NCBI GenBank assembly: GCA_036897095.1
Contig: JAYMSP010000075.1
Coordinates: 1 to 64,000 of the forward strand
Reading direction: 5' to 3'
Length of the DNA stretch: 64,000 nucleotides
Source: Plantago elongata
Taxonomy: Eukaryota > Streptophyta > Magnoliopsida > Lamiales > Plantaginaceae
Shown: positions 1 through 10,785 of the stretch, in pieces
Position numbering within the stretch: position 1 is the first letter of the stretch
Layout of the letters: the number at the start of each line of letters is the position of its first letter
Notes under the pieces: model-generated
Told to the model about the DNA's origin: nothing
Seen by the model: only the letters and a program-made list of their open reading frames with translations
Database searches by the model: none
Translations under genes and position numbers: made by a program

Positions 1-836
1 GTGCTCCTGAATTTGTCCTTTCTCTCTTTAAGAGAAAACAATGCTTCTTCAGGTGCCCAACCTTCTTGTAGTGGAAGCATTTTCTCTTCTCAATATTTTC
101 ACAAACACTTGGTGTGTGATCCTTTTGAACTTTGATTTTCTTCCCTTTGTTGGCTTGGTTCTTGTTCCAAACATTCTTCACACTCAGGCTTTCAGCCAAT
201 GTCTCTGCAGGTAGGCTACCTGGATTGTTTTGATCCAGTTTATCCCTCAAGGCTTTCTCTACATTAGATGCCTTCAAGTCATCCGGCTTAGTCATGACTA
301 TTGAGTCAATGAAGTGCTCATAACTCTTAGGCAATGAGCTCAACAAAATAACTACCTTATCATCATCTTGAACCTTGATGTCCAAAGCTTCCAGCTCCAA
401 GCATAGCTTATTGAACTCATCAAGCTGATCCAGAACCGACCGATCAGGTCTCATCCTATACGCGAAGAGCCTATGTTTCATCCGCATCTTGCTTGCAGAA
501 GTCTTCTTGTGATATATATAGAGACTTAAGCTTGTCCCAAACACCTTTGGCAGTTTTCTCTTTAATAACCTCTCGCAGGTAGCATCACTCAAGGAGAGAA
601 TCACTATGCTACGAGCCTTTCCAATGATGCACTTCTTCTCAGCATCATCAATCTCCTTAGAAAAACCTTCATCCCCGAGCAGAGCATGATTCAAACCTTG
701 CTCTTCCTTCCATCTTCACCTTCCACAATGTGAAATCCACCTTATTTGACAATTTCTCGATCTCGAATTTCGCCATCGAAGCCATAATCGTTTCTCCTTA
801 ATTGATCGCCTTCATCTTCCCACAGACGGTGCCAAT
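1..836 (-). mobile_element. Copia-like LTR retrotransposon, internal 5' part (gag region)
   Basis: Read on the minus strand, this stretch leaves the LTR, passes a primer-binding-like segment (TTGGCACCGTCTGTGGG), and enters a gag-type reading frame near position 785. The frame starts with a KFEIEKLSNKVDFTLWKVKM-like stretch typical of Copia gag proteins and reaches a zinc-knuckle-like C-x2-C...GH...C region near the window edge. The rest of the element lies outside the window to the left. The visible part looks broken, with several breaks, so it is treated as a fossil. Family assignment to Copia rests on the gag resemblance only. Confidence 0.78.
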
Positions 837-1375
837 TGTTACGTTTAGCTCAATCAACCGATCACTAAACACAAAGACAATCAACTCTACAACATTGCTC
901 TAACAGTTGAGACAACTATCACACGAACAATCAATCAAACAACTCACAACCACAAGGTTTTACGTGGTTCAACAAATGTCTACGTACACGGGAGTAACCA
1001 TATATTCTATTATTGATCAGTTCGTTTACAGTGATACAACAACACTTCAACAATGAAGAATTATAGAGAATCAAAATCTCAGAGAAAACTGTTCTCAGAA
1101 GCTTGAAGAAGAAGTTAACTAACTCTGATATTGAGATACTAACTAACTCATTCATTATAGAAGCCTTCCAGCCTTATATATGCATGCTATGACATCATAT
1201 CACATGCCATCACGTGTCACAAGACAACCAGTGAACGACACATCACCAGCCCATGTGAACTCACGCTCTCAGCTGCTTTAACAACTTATTCCAGCTGCCA
1301 GTTCACAGAATCGACTTAGCGTTATAATCATTGTCTATCTGACTGTTGATGTAATATTGTCTTCAATACTTCACA
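837..1375 (-). mobile_element. 5' LTR of the Copia-like element
   Basis: On the minus strand this 539-bp block starts TGTGAAGTATTG and ends CGTAACA, the expected TG...CA ends, and directly abuts the primer-binding-like segment. It contains a TATA-like ATATATAAGG on the minus strand near 1172-1182, suitable for an LTR promoter. The partner LTR is outside the window, so neither a target-site duplication nor an age from LTR divergence can be given. Confidence 0.75.
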
Positions 1376-2457
1376 GTTTAAACCTTTCTGAATTTAATCT
1401 ACTCTTCACAATTTATATTTAAAGTGATGTGTGTACCCTTTTATATGATTTGTTTTTATGAAAGTTAAAACTGCATCTCATTCATTTAATATTCGTTTGT
1501 CAAAGAATCTTAATTACCTAAGTTGAATTCCTTAATCCGCGGAAATTAGACATGTGCAATTAAGTAATCCTAGCTAGATATACAATATATAGTTATGATT
1601 GACGTGATCAACACCTTCTTTCGAACTCAAAATCGTATGTGAAGTGTGAACAATGTGTCAATGCATGTATAGGGGAATACAGATGTAACGCATAATATAT
1701 TCAAATTCTCAAGTTTTATTCCCTTTTAGTTTATTCTTTCAACTCATCCTGACGACATCTTGACGCAAAGTGTAAAGGTTGATGACGCGGATTAGTACTA
1801 AAGATCTTGATTAACTTGCTAATCAAGAGGAATAAGTATAGGTACCAACCCAATAATAAATTAATAAATATGCTTTGTTAATTTTGTAGTTTATGTAACT
1901 TAATTGACTGGTCGAGTTTAACAATTTTTTGTTCTAAGATTCAACTTTAGTCATGAATATTCAGCATTTTCTTGTAAATTAATTGGTACTCCTTGGATCC
2001 ATTTGCTCTAGGAGTTTATCTTAACTAGCCAAACTTTGCATCTATTCTCTTATTTTTTCAGGAATTTATCACGCTATAACAAAGTTTAATTTGACAGGAG
2101 TGAATGTATAATTTAATGTAATAAATTATAATATAATTTTATCTTATTTAAAAGTTCGAGTAAGTAAAGATCTCTATTGATTATTCAGTAAGATAAGCGG
2201 AATCAAAGGGTAAAATCAACCGGATGGAATAATACGCGAAAATCAAAAGGTACTGTAGAAGATACGTTGGGGGTTGAAAGTGAAAGGGCAAAAACCACAT
2301 ATCCCGTCACAAGAAACGACCTAGATTAAGCAATTTGTCTCCTCTAACCATAGCAGAGAATTGCAAATCTTAGGCCCTAAAATCAAATACGTACTCTCTT
2401 TTAGCACCACAAATATGAACAATTATATTCGTGCATATCATTCATCAAATGCTATTA
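1376..2457. other. AT-rich spacer, nothing recognised
   Basis: No open frame with coding character, no RNA gene and no clear terminal repeats were seen between the LTR and the hypothetical gene at 2458. Confidence 0.5.
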
Positions 2458-3131
2458 TTAAGCACTTCTATAAATAAATTCTTTGGTTGTCACCTCATTT
2501 GACAACTTGTCTGTGAATCCTCTCATACTTATCTCACTTATCTCTCCATCGACAACTTTATTGCAATTGTTCTTTTGTTCCATGATCTTTGTTTCCAACT
2601 TTTCAAAGACTTGTCTAGACTTCTTCATAACAAGAATCTAATACAAAAACACACACAAAATATATAGTTACAAAATTACTACTAATATGCATGCATGCAT
2701 AACGTAATTTGAAGCGAAAGTCATTATTTTGAGTTTGAAGTTAAATTACCCATGGATTAAAATTTTAAGGGGTGAAATATATAATCATAAAAAGTTATTG
2801 TAATTTATTTACAAAAATTCATTGGGGAGTATACGGCCTCCTGACTTTTGATAACAATGGGATAAAATACATTAATAGCGTCTAAACAAAGAACAAAGCA
2901 TCTCCACAGATCAGGCAAGACGTTATGTACTCTATCGATCATCCAGTTGTTCATCTTGGTCTTCTGGTTGAACACTAATGTGCCAAGAATTGTACTACTC
3001 TGCAGTCTAATGCAGAGTTTTGCTATCTTCTGTTTTAATGGAAGAGACACTCCAGTTTCACGCTTTAAAATTAATCTGATCCGTTGACGTCGATGGGGTG
3101 TTATATCTTGATTGGTCATGACTATCAGCAT
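2458..3131 (-). CDS. Possible two-exon gene or gene fragment, unknown family
   Basis: I do not recognise this protein. Two minus-strand open segments join through a canonical intron without breaking frame: exon A 3131-2835 (starting with an ATG, 99 codons, donor GTATAC) and exon B 2637-2458 (59 codons plus TAA, acceptor TATTAG), with a 197-bp AT-rich intron. The predicted product is 158 residues. Exon A has a basic N-terminal part (HRRQRIRLILKRE) and a hydrophobic stretch (DLWRCFVLCLDAINVFYPIV). Exon B is charged and probably helical (QVFEKLETKIMEQKNNCNKV). No TATA box or 5' part is obvious, so it could be the 3' end of a longer gene or a decaying copy. Phase-compatible splicing and amino-acid composition are the only support. 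Confidence 0.35.
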
Positions 3132-5559
3132 GTTTCAATCCTTCGTCCCTATTGTTTGTTTGTTAGAAAGTTTCAGTCTCTATTTTATTGGTGCCTTTCT
3201 TTTTGTTACCAATACTTTTAAATTCTTTGCAATTTAATCCAACTAAATTGCAACTTCTAATCCCTTAATTCTACTTTTTATTCATAAATTTTCAATAGCT
3301 TTAGTCCCGAACGTGATTGTTTTTTTTCCAGATTGGAGGATAATGTAATTTTTATGGACGGACATATAATTCGAACTTCAAATGGGAATTATTCGTATTA
3401 CATTTTTCTAAGAGTTCCGGGGTGAAATTGTAGTTAGCCAAATACTTATTACCTAATAGATTTATTTCTTAAAGTTTTTTTTTTTGGAGGTGGGTTTGGG
3501 GTTTCCTCCTGACCCACCTAGGTTCGTCCTAATCTTTTTTCAGGATGGTTTGTTGTTATTTGAAATTATCCTAGGTAATGAAAATTTTATTATTCTAAAT
3601 CACCAGTATTGTCTAGGGAAATTAAGAAATGCTATATGTATTGATCAAAATTGGCACATCAGGCTGCATGTTATTGGGTGGGAGAACAAATGCCTCCTAA
3701 AAATGGAAGGACTCAACTAGGGGAGGGGTTACATGCTGTACCTAAAAAAAAGGTCCGCCAAATGTCCATTTGTTTGTTCTTTCTTAATCCCTCGTGGATT
3801 TTTATGTTTACTTTTTCTTTTGGGTTAATTTCAAAAACTTTCCTAAAAAAGATTGATATATCAATTCATTCAATCTTCGTTTCATAACTCCCTGCCGTTA
3901 TTTGACTCTGTTAGTCAATTATTTAGAAGTCAACTTTTTTAATTTCGTAAATTTTTCTTTTGAAAATTTCCAAAAATCATTTTCTTAAAAAAAATCAGTT
4001 ATTGCAAATTAGTCCATAAAATTATAATTCTTGAAAATTAATACCCAAATTTTTTTCTCAACCTTCCTCTCCACCACCATCTTCCTCACCATTTTCTCAA
4101 CCTTCCTTCTTCCACCACATCATAATCGAAGCTTTAATAGCTCACCATTTTCTCAACCTTCCTTCTTCCACCACCTCATAATCGAAGCTTTAATAGCTCC
4201 GACGGAGATGTAAAATACAACTCTGATCGGGAGCTGTAATCAGCTCATCAGCTCCCAATTGGAGATGTTACAACTCCGACGGAGTTTTGAACTTTGTGAT
4301 TTGTGATTTTCGTCGGAGTTTTTCGGAGAAAATGACGATGATGAAGGTGGTGAGGCTATTTTGTGATTTATTAAGTTTAGGGAGTATTTTGATTTAAAAA
4401 AGTTTAGGAAAAATGATTTGGGTGGTAAAAGTGAAAATCAATTTTACGAGTCATACTTTCGCTCCCCAATTATTAGATGAAATAAAAATTTCAGAAAATA
4501 ATTTAAATTATGACGTTAAAAAAAAAGACGTCATAAAAATAAATATGTTGTCTTTTAATTTTTAACGGTTGACTTCGTTGACCGGTTGACATTTAACGAC
4601 CAAGAAAGACATACCCAAAAACCGGACTTTCTTTGAAAAGACAAAATCAAAACAGTAAAAAAAATGAAGTTATTTTGAAAAAAGTGACATTTAGGGAAGT
4701 TTTTTTATTTCTTTTTAAAGTCAAATTCTTTAGGTGTCTACCATGGTAAATACTTTCCGTGTCCCCACTATTCCTATGAAAAATATAACTATTCATTCCT
4801 CTTTTACAATGTATCAATAATTTATGACATTAACAAAAAATAGTAAACCAACTAAGAATACATCATCAATTTAATTCAACTCTAATTAATTATATTGTAT
4901 ACTAATAAAATTCAATTCAAATAATTACAGTTGAAAATAACAGAGTTTAAGTCCACCACTTATATTTTTTTTTCCCTTTCATTTTCCTCTCCTATATTTA
5001 ATACTTTTTCAATTTCCTGGAAGAATGTATGCTATATTTGTTTTGTTAAGAACAACATTGGAAAGGAAGCGATCTAACAAATGAGGTCGGATAGACCCGA
5101 TGATATGTGAAATAAATGTTTTATTACAGCGGGGCTTATGTATGTAAATAGTTTGAAAATAATAACCAAAATGAGTAAATTAAGGTGGCGGCTTATTTAA
5201 TATATCAGAAAGATCACAATTGAATGACATGAAACAGAGATTTGGTTCTAAGTACCCCTCCTAGAAATATCTGGAACACAAGAGAATAGAATAATACCTC
5301 AAATCTTCGTGCAAGTTATTCTTGTCCGTGTCCCACACAATTTTTGTTTCGTTACGTCCAGGAACTTTGGAACCTGTCACACAAAATTCTGCCAATAAGT
5401 CCTACACTTTCAATTTGATTTTGAAATTTGTACAATATTGTACTATAACTCCTATATTTAAAAATCACAAACTCCAGATTATACATCACTAGTTATTTGG
5501 TCTCCTTTTCTGTATGAGATTAGGAATGATATGTAACTGGTATTCATGTCTAAAAAGTA
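3132..5559. other. AT-rich spacer with one short tandem duplication
   Basis: Apart from the 56-bp duplication at 4085-4196 and several short GGAG/CTCC palindromes at about 4195-4330, nothing here looks like a gene. The open frames near 3484-3887 overlap one another and lack coding character. Confidence 0.45.
4085..4196. repeat. Tandem duplication, 2 x 56 bp
   Basis: The units 4085-4140 and 4141-4196, each starting CTCACCATTTTCTCAACC, differ at one base (ACAT versus ACCT). The high identity points to a recent slippage or unequal-exchange event. A short open frame runs through it, but nothing suggests coding. Confidence 0.9.
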
Positions 5560-6832
5560 ATTCAATTAACTTTCTACAGATTCATAGCTTCTATTTTCTA
5601 ACAATCAAAGGTGAATATTAGCTCAAATTCCTCCTAGTATATTTTGTTACAGTCTCACTTGTTCATCAAGCAAAAGGATACGTAAACGATGACGAACTGA
5701 ATAACACTGGGCGTTGGTGCGAATCTTCTCGGCCAACACTCTGCTGAGCGTAACCAAGATGCTACCGTATATGTAGGCAATATCGACCACAAAGCTAGCG
5801 AGGGGTTGTTATGGGAGTTGTTCCTGCAAGTAGGTACTGTTGTGAATGTGTATGTTCCAAAGGACAGAGTTACATATGCCCATCAGGGTTATGCCTTTGT
5901 GGAGTTTAAAAGCGAAGAGGATGCCGACTATGCTATTAAGGCCTTGAATATGATTAAACTATGTGGGAAGGCGGTCAAGGCAAATAAGGCTTCGCAAGAT
6001 AATAAGAGAAGCGTGGATGTGGGAGCTAACCTGTTTATTGGGAACCTTGATCATGAAGGCGATGAAAAACTTTTGTACGATACATTCACTGCATTCAGTG
6101 TCATTGTAACAACTCCAAAGATAATGAGGGATCCAGAGCCTGGAAACTCTTGTGGCTTTGGTTTCGTTAGCTATGATTCATTTGAGGCGTCTGATGCTGC
6201 TATTGAGACGATGAGTGGACAATACCTCTGCAATCGTCAGATAACAGTGGCTTATGCATACAAGAAAGACACCAAGGGAGAGAGCCATGGTTCCAAAGCA
6301 GAAAGAAAGTTGGCAGCAGGCAATGCAACGACTGGGAAAACTCGGCCAAACACCATGTTCGCAAGCAGACCTCCTAGCCCTGCTCAACCCAATGACCTAG
6401 CTCCTTTACCCGTCCCAACATTCCAACCACTACCTCCAGCAAAGCTTTACCAACCGATCATGGGAGCACCAACCTGGCAAGGCCAGCCACAACAACATGT
6501 CCAACCTGGGATGCCGCCTTCACCTATGCAGCAATTTCAAAACATGTCTTCGCAGATGGCACCCGGTCTTGTTAGGCCTCCATCAGGACTTGCTCCACCC
6601 ATGTGGCGGCCTCGACCACCTCCTCAACAGCTTGTCGATCATCAGTTTTCGATGCAACGAATGCAAATGCCTCCTCCTCCGCCCCCTCAGTGATATTTTG
6701 TGACTCAATGGGATCTTCAATTAGTTGTTTTTAAGGTTTTTTTTTTTTTTGCAGTGTTAAGAAGTTGATTAATTATATAGCCTTTTACTATTAATCAATG
6801 GGATACTACCTGATAAATCATTCAATTAACTT
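5560..6832. repeat. 13-bp direct repeats flanking the SF3B4 copy
   Basis: ATTCAATTAACTT occurs at 5560-5572 and again at 6820-6832, on either side of the intronless SF3B4 copy. This is the position expected for a target-site duplication made during retroposition. Weaker resemblance continues for about 25 bp beyond the repeat (CTTCTAT is shared), which a simple target-site duplication does not predict, and no poly-A tract lies just before the right copy. The interpretation is therefore tentative. Confidence 0.4.
5689..6693 (+). pseudogene. SF3B4: Intronless SF3B4 (SAP49) retrocopy with an early stop
   Basis: SF3B4 is the two-RRM subunit of the U2 snRNP SF3b complex that contacts pre-mRNA near the branch site. 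The 335-codon frame here matches it from the initiator region (MT-N[16 protein letters not shown]) through RRM1 (about residues 24-100, RNP1 GYAFVEF), RRM2 (about 110-190, RNP1 GFGFVSY) and the proline-rich tail ending PPPPPPQ. The genes I know for this protein have introns and this copy has none, which points to a reverse-transcribed mRNA. Codon 4 (5698-5700) is TGA where family members have arginine. After it the frame is open to the TGA at 6691-6693. The first downstream in-frame ATG (5950) would cut into RRM1. Conserved residues are also altered, such as RNP1 arginine to cysteine in RRM2. It is most likely a young processed pseudogene. Expression as a truncated or alternatively initiated protein cannot be excluded. 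Confidence 0.88.
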
Positions 6833-8340
6833 CCTTTGAAGTCATATCTTCTATATCCAGTTTTGAGCTGTGGGATTTGATGGTGGACTTAAAAGCCACC
6901 CAGACGCTTTATGCCTAATTATTTCGGATAATGCTTGCAACCTCTGTCTTAGCGCGGCTGTTGGCAGAGAGTTAGCTAATGGGCATTCAATTTCTTTGTT
7001 CTATTTTGGGTACACTAAATTGTACCGTCTAATTTGGTGTCTTTGAATGAATTTTAGTCAAAATACGGTACTTCGGTGACACATGAACTATTAACTAGGT
7101 GATACGGGTTGGAAGTTGTCGTTGTTAGCAGTGAGCTCTGGATCCTAAAAATTGTGGACACACCTATCTATCGATCGCAATCTTCTGCTATACTATGTTG
7201 ACATATCATTGTCTAATGTTGGATACGATAGTACTAGTCTACTAGACTAGATCTTTTCAATTAGAAGAAGTAACAGATCAATATGGAATAAACCAAGCCG
7301 CCAATTTACAAATATAGTTTGTCTACATAGTTTTATATATACTGTATAACCAAACAGTGTAGTGATGAGACAAAGATTCACATTTCACACACTTGTTATA
7401 ACTTGACTGTACCAGCTAGCACTACAGAACTCATATACACAAGTTGGTGGGCTAGCTAGCAAAGATTCACCACCGAAAGACCTTAAATTTTATTCTCGAT
7501 CTTCCATTGACACTTTGACAGAGAATAGTATATATTGTTTCACCTAGAACAAAGTTTACTTGTGATAGCAAGAATCTTCTCCTATAGAGATTGACAAGTA
7601 CAAAACAGCCCGACCCTATACTTAGATGGGTCTGACCCTGTAGGACCGACGACCATAACCATGCCCGACCTTTGTGACCAATCAGGCTACGTTGAGAATG
7701 TAGGATCACATCCATCCATCAGGGAAGGTCTGACCTCAGGGGTCGACTATGAAGGCCCGCCTTGTATTAGGCATGAGTCATGTTGGGTTAAAAATTGTTT
7801 TGCCTAACCTGATAGGCAATTTACTCGACCATTAAATCTAGTCCGGTTTGTCCAATTCAAACTGACCAACTACATAAAAATAAAAGGACTTTGTTCTCTT
7901 CAATTGCAATTTTTTTAACTGAGCCGAATGACTTTTCAGTTGAAGAGAACAAAATCTAACCCTTCCCATGTTTTACATTTCATCGTATATATTTGAATTG
8001 ACTGCACTCTGCTAGCTATATGCCTGCAGCATAACTGAACGACAATACTCACTGCGCGGTCAGTAAGCCAGCAACGTGTTGTAAAGATTCTTCTAATCTG
8101 CAATCCTTCGTATCCTTCTTGATCAGTCAAAAAAATGTTCCCATTATGCTGGAATTTATTCAAGAAGCCAAAATGTTGTAGTAGTAATGTGATTTCCAAC
8201 TTGCAGTATCTTTCTCCAGAGATAAAAGGACACTTTTTTTCTTTTCTTTTTTTCTCTCCATGGAATCTGAGTACTAGCTAGTGTAAAGACCACTTTTCTT
8301 TTGAATGTTCTTGTACGTAAAAAGTAGCAGTCGATACCTC
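6833..8340. other. Spacer, no gene recognised
   Basis: The stretch at about 7590-7830 is richer in GC and carries repeated GGGTC/GACC motifs in both orientations (CCCGACC, GGTCTGACC, GGGTCGACT), which suggests an old non-autonomous DNA transposon. Its ends could not be found. The rest is AT-rich with no coding character. Confidence 0.4.
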
Positions 8341-8350
8341 CCTTCCGGAT

Positions 8351-8361
8351 GTTTATAAATA
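8351..8361 (+). promoter_or_regulatory. TATA box of the glutaredoxin gene
   Basis: GTTTATAAATA lies about 145 bp before the ATG at 8504. The intervening 120 or so bases are an A/C-rich leader typical of a plant 5'UTR. Confidence 0.65.
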
Positions 8362-8503
8362 CGCGGAACCAACCCCTCTAGTCTACCAAACCAAAAGATC
8401 ATCAGATCACAAGTAGTACCATACAAGTTCCTAATTTGGAACATTGTCTGATCTGTTCATCTTTTCTTACAACTCACTAGTTCTAACTAATTAACTATAA
8501 AAA

Positions 8504-8812
8504 ATGGAGAAGGTGTTGCAAATGGCATCAGAAAACGGAATCGTGATCTTCAGCAAGAGCACATGTTGCTTGAGCTATGCAGTCCAGATGTTGTTCCAAC
8601 AACTTGGGACTCACCCCTGTATCCATGACCTGGACCATGATCCAGAAGGCAAGGAAGTCGAGAAGGCTTTAATGAGGATGGGATGCAGTGGTCCTGTTCC
8701 TGCAGTTTTCATCGATGGAAACCTCGTGGGATCGACCAACGAGGTCATGTCCCTCCATTTGAGTGGTACTCTCCTCCCTATGCTCGGACCACACCGTGCT
8801 AAGCTGCATTAA
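8504..8812 (+). CDS. CC-type (class III) glutaredoxin, monothiol CCLS active site
   Basis: This single-exon gene encodes 102 residues, the normal length for the plant-specific ROXY/CC-type glutaredoxins. These use glutathione chemistry and act largely through TGA transcription factors in development, nitrogen and stress signalling. The thioredoxin fold is recognisable: IVIFSKSTCCLSY with the CCLS site at residues 21-24, the cis-proline region GPVPAVFIDG (Pro66) and the glutathione-binding GNLVGSTNEVMSLH (72-85). The CCxS site marks it as the GRXS branch. An oddity is the C-terminus, LLPMLGPHRAKLH: most family members end in an ALWL-type motif that recruits TOPLESS co-repressors, and this one lacks it. 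The ATG is the first one after the TATA box and leader. Class is certain; the exact orthologue is not. Confidence 0.93.
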   Translation: MEKVLQMASENGIVIFSKSTCCLSYAVQMLFQQLGTHPCIHDLDHDPEGKEVEKALMRMGCSGPVPAVFIDGNLVGSTNEVMSLHLSGTLLPMLGPHRAKLH

Positions 8813-10500
8813 ACGATGGACCAGCTGTCATTCTGTCGCAGTTCACGACTACAATTAGTACGTATGTATGAGTATTATCATTGTCAGTAGACAAATAAAT
8901 TTATATGGTCGATTATACGCAATCAAGCCTGATTAAGGGTAGAAATGTATGAATCTGTATAGTTCTACCTGGTCGTGTAAGAATTGTTGATAGGTTACGT
9001 ACAAGTTAGGGGCTGATAGCTAGTTAGCTTTTAAGGTAGCAGGTGGGTGCATTTAGCTTGTTTAGCTTCATCTGTTCAAGCACTAGTGTTGGCTTTGTCA
9101 AGTATGTGATCTATTTATTGTATTGCTTTTTTATCAAATGGAATTCATGTATTAAGTAGTATATTTCATCTGTTACTGGCAATTTTTACTGTACTAGCCA
9201 GCTAGTTAAGCTGCTGAAAGTACTAAGTGGTATAAAATTTGAGTGAATTTTTTTAATTGAAATTGGTTTTTTGTTTGAATAAAATATTCGATTTGAGTGG
9301 AAAGAATTCAATTCCGACGGTATAATAAACTGGGTTAAGTTATGCCATATGGTTCAGGCTCTACTATTTACTTCTTCTGCAGTTCCCGTATATATTACCC
9401 GGACTCTTCAATTTATCTTGCATACCCGTGTTGTAAATTCACACTCAGAACATGAACATGGCGTTTGAACACTTCATTCAAGATTTGGACCTATATGACA
9501 TAATTTGACCCCAATAAATTCGTAATTTGATCAACTAATAAATTACTAAACACTTACTATGTACATTCTAATTATCGTGTTAGTAATACGTTTATTAATT
9601 AATACATTAATTTGACATAAGATGATACAAATCATATTATTAACAAAATTTTGAGTTCGAAACTTATGAATGAAAAGAACAATACTGGAAGAATCGTCTA
9701 AAAAAAAAAAAATCAGATAGTACAATTTGGCCTCTTCAGACGTGGCAGGTACAGAGCAATAACAAGAAAAGAATCCTATCAGTAGACAATCCAATAGGGA
9801 TTTTCTCACAGCTTCACTGAGTTTTCTCCAAGGAATTAAACCGTGCAAATGATTCCAAAAGTGTAAGCCAAAAAAGGTCGTTCTAAAGGTAAACATGCTT
9901 GATCGGGAAAAAACAGACGCAATCGATATGTTACTGCTTTACGTACTATCAAAATACGTGTAGAATACTCCATTTTGGCAAAGTGAAACATGATTTTACC
10001 CTCTAAAATAAGCTAACTAGCTAAAGTGAGACCAAAAGGCTTGCATTTCACTAGTGTCTTTTCTTGTTTCGAATTACATAAAAAGGTTTGAATCATCTCT
10101 CTTAATCAAGTTCCCAATTCAAGTTATGAATAATATAAGAGCTTGTGGAAGCGTTCGATTGGTAAGTCTAAGTCACCCAGGAACCAAGATTTCCCTGATT
10201 CAGCTCTCCTACCGAGTTCCAGAATTCCCAAATGTTCGAAAATGACATTGACTACAGTACTTATAGGTGTCACTGATACGAATAGTTACCGCAATAGAAT
10301 GCTAGGCAGATAAATCAACTCAAGAAAATCATCAAGCCAACAAGGCAACAAAAATATGGAAATAGGATTGAACCATTTTCTTGGAAAGGCACTGTTGACA
10401 AATACTACCAAAAGTTGAGCTAAACACATACACACTCACTCAAGAGTAAGATTATTCATTACAAGTTTACAACATCCAGCAATGGATCATACAAGTTGCT
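8813..10500. other. Spacer with one MITE; unexplained open frame at 9546-9896
   Basis: After the glutaredoxin 3'UTR comes a small MITE (9224-9338). A 116-codon minus-strand frame at 9896-9546 has a fairly natural first half (WRKLSEAVRKSLLDCLLIGF) and then turns AT-rich. I cannot match it to a family and do not call it a gene. Confidence 0.4.
9224..9338 (+). mobile_element. Tourist-like MITE, subfamily B (about 115 bp)
   Basis: It shares TATAAAATTTGAGTG, AATTGAAATTGG, AAAATATTCGATTTGAGTGG and a GGTATAATAAACTGGGTTAA end with the copies at 38247, 40253, 19020 and 48277. The first bases of the left end have decayed. Confidence 0.7.
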
Positions 10501-10764
10501 TCATTCGTCCTCTCTCTCAGGAGGAAGACCACAGGGCAAGAGCATTTTCTGCATAAAATTGTAACGCTCTCTCCCAATTGATTCATTCTCAGCAATAGCA
10601 AAGTAGGCCAACATGGGATAGTGACCAACATATGATGCATAACTATCTCTGTGGATGTTCACTGCCCATTCAAATCGGGTCAGATCTGCATGGCCTGTTC
10701 CAACATATTTAGCCTGCAAATGCTCGAGCTGTGAGTTGATATTAAACCTGTCACTGGCCTGCAT
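10501..10764 (-). CDS. SF3B5: Splicing factor 3B subunit 5 (SF3b10)
   Basis: The 87-residue product is the full length of this extremely conserved SF3b subunit, which binds the SF3B1 HEAT repeats and SF3B3 in the U2 snRNP. The whole sequence reads as SF3B5: MQASDRFNINSQLEHLQAKY, then HADLTRFEWAVN, the SYVGHYPMLAYFAIAENES block, and LLPCGLPPE near the end. The coding part is one exon. A 961-bp intron sits in the 5'UTR: donor CTCAG|GTAAAC (exon ends at 11747) and acceptor TTTCAG at 10786-10788, leaving only about 21 bases of leader between the intron and the ATG. Transcription must start above 11747, near 11800. The first exon and promoter are thus about 1 kb from the coding sequence, an arrangement often linked to intron-mediated enhancement. 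Confidence 0.97.
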   Translation of the reverse strand: MQASDRFNINSQLEHLQAKYVGTGHADLTRFEWAVNIHRDSYASYVGHYPMLAYFAIAENESIGRERYNFMQKMLLPCGLPPEREDE

Positions 10765-10785
10765 GGTGAATTGATTGTTGGATGG

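Noticed and set aside
9546-9896. 116-codon minus-strand frame
   Set aside because: Only its first half looks protein-like; no family, splice site or promoter supports it.
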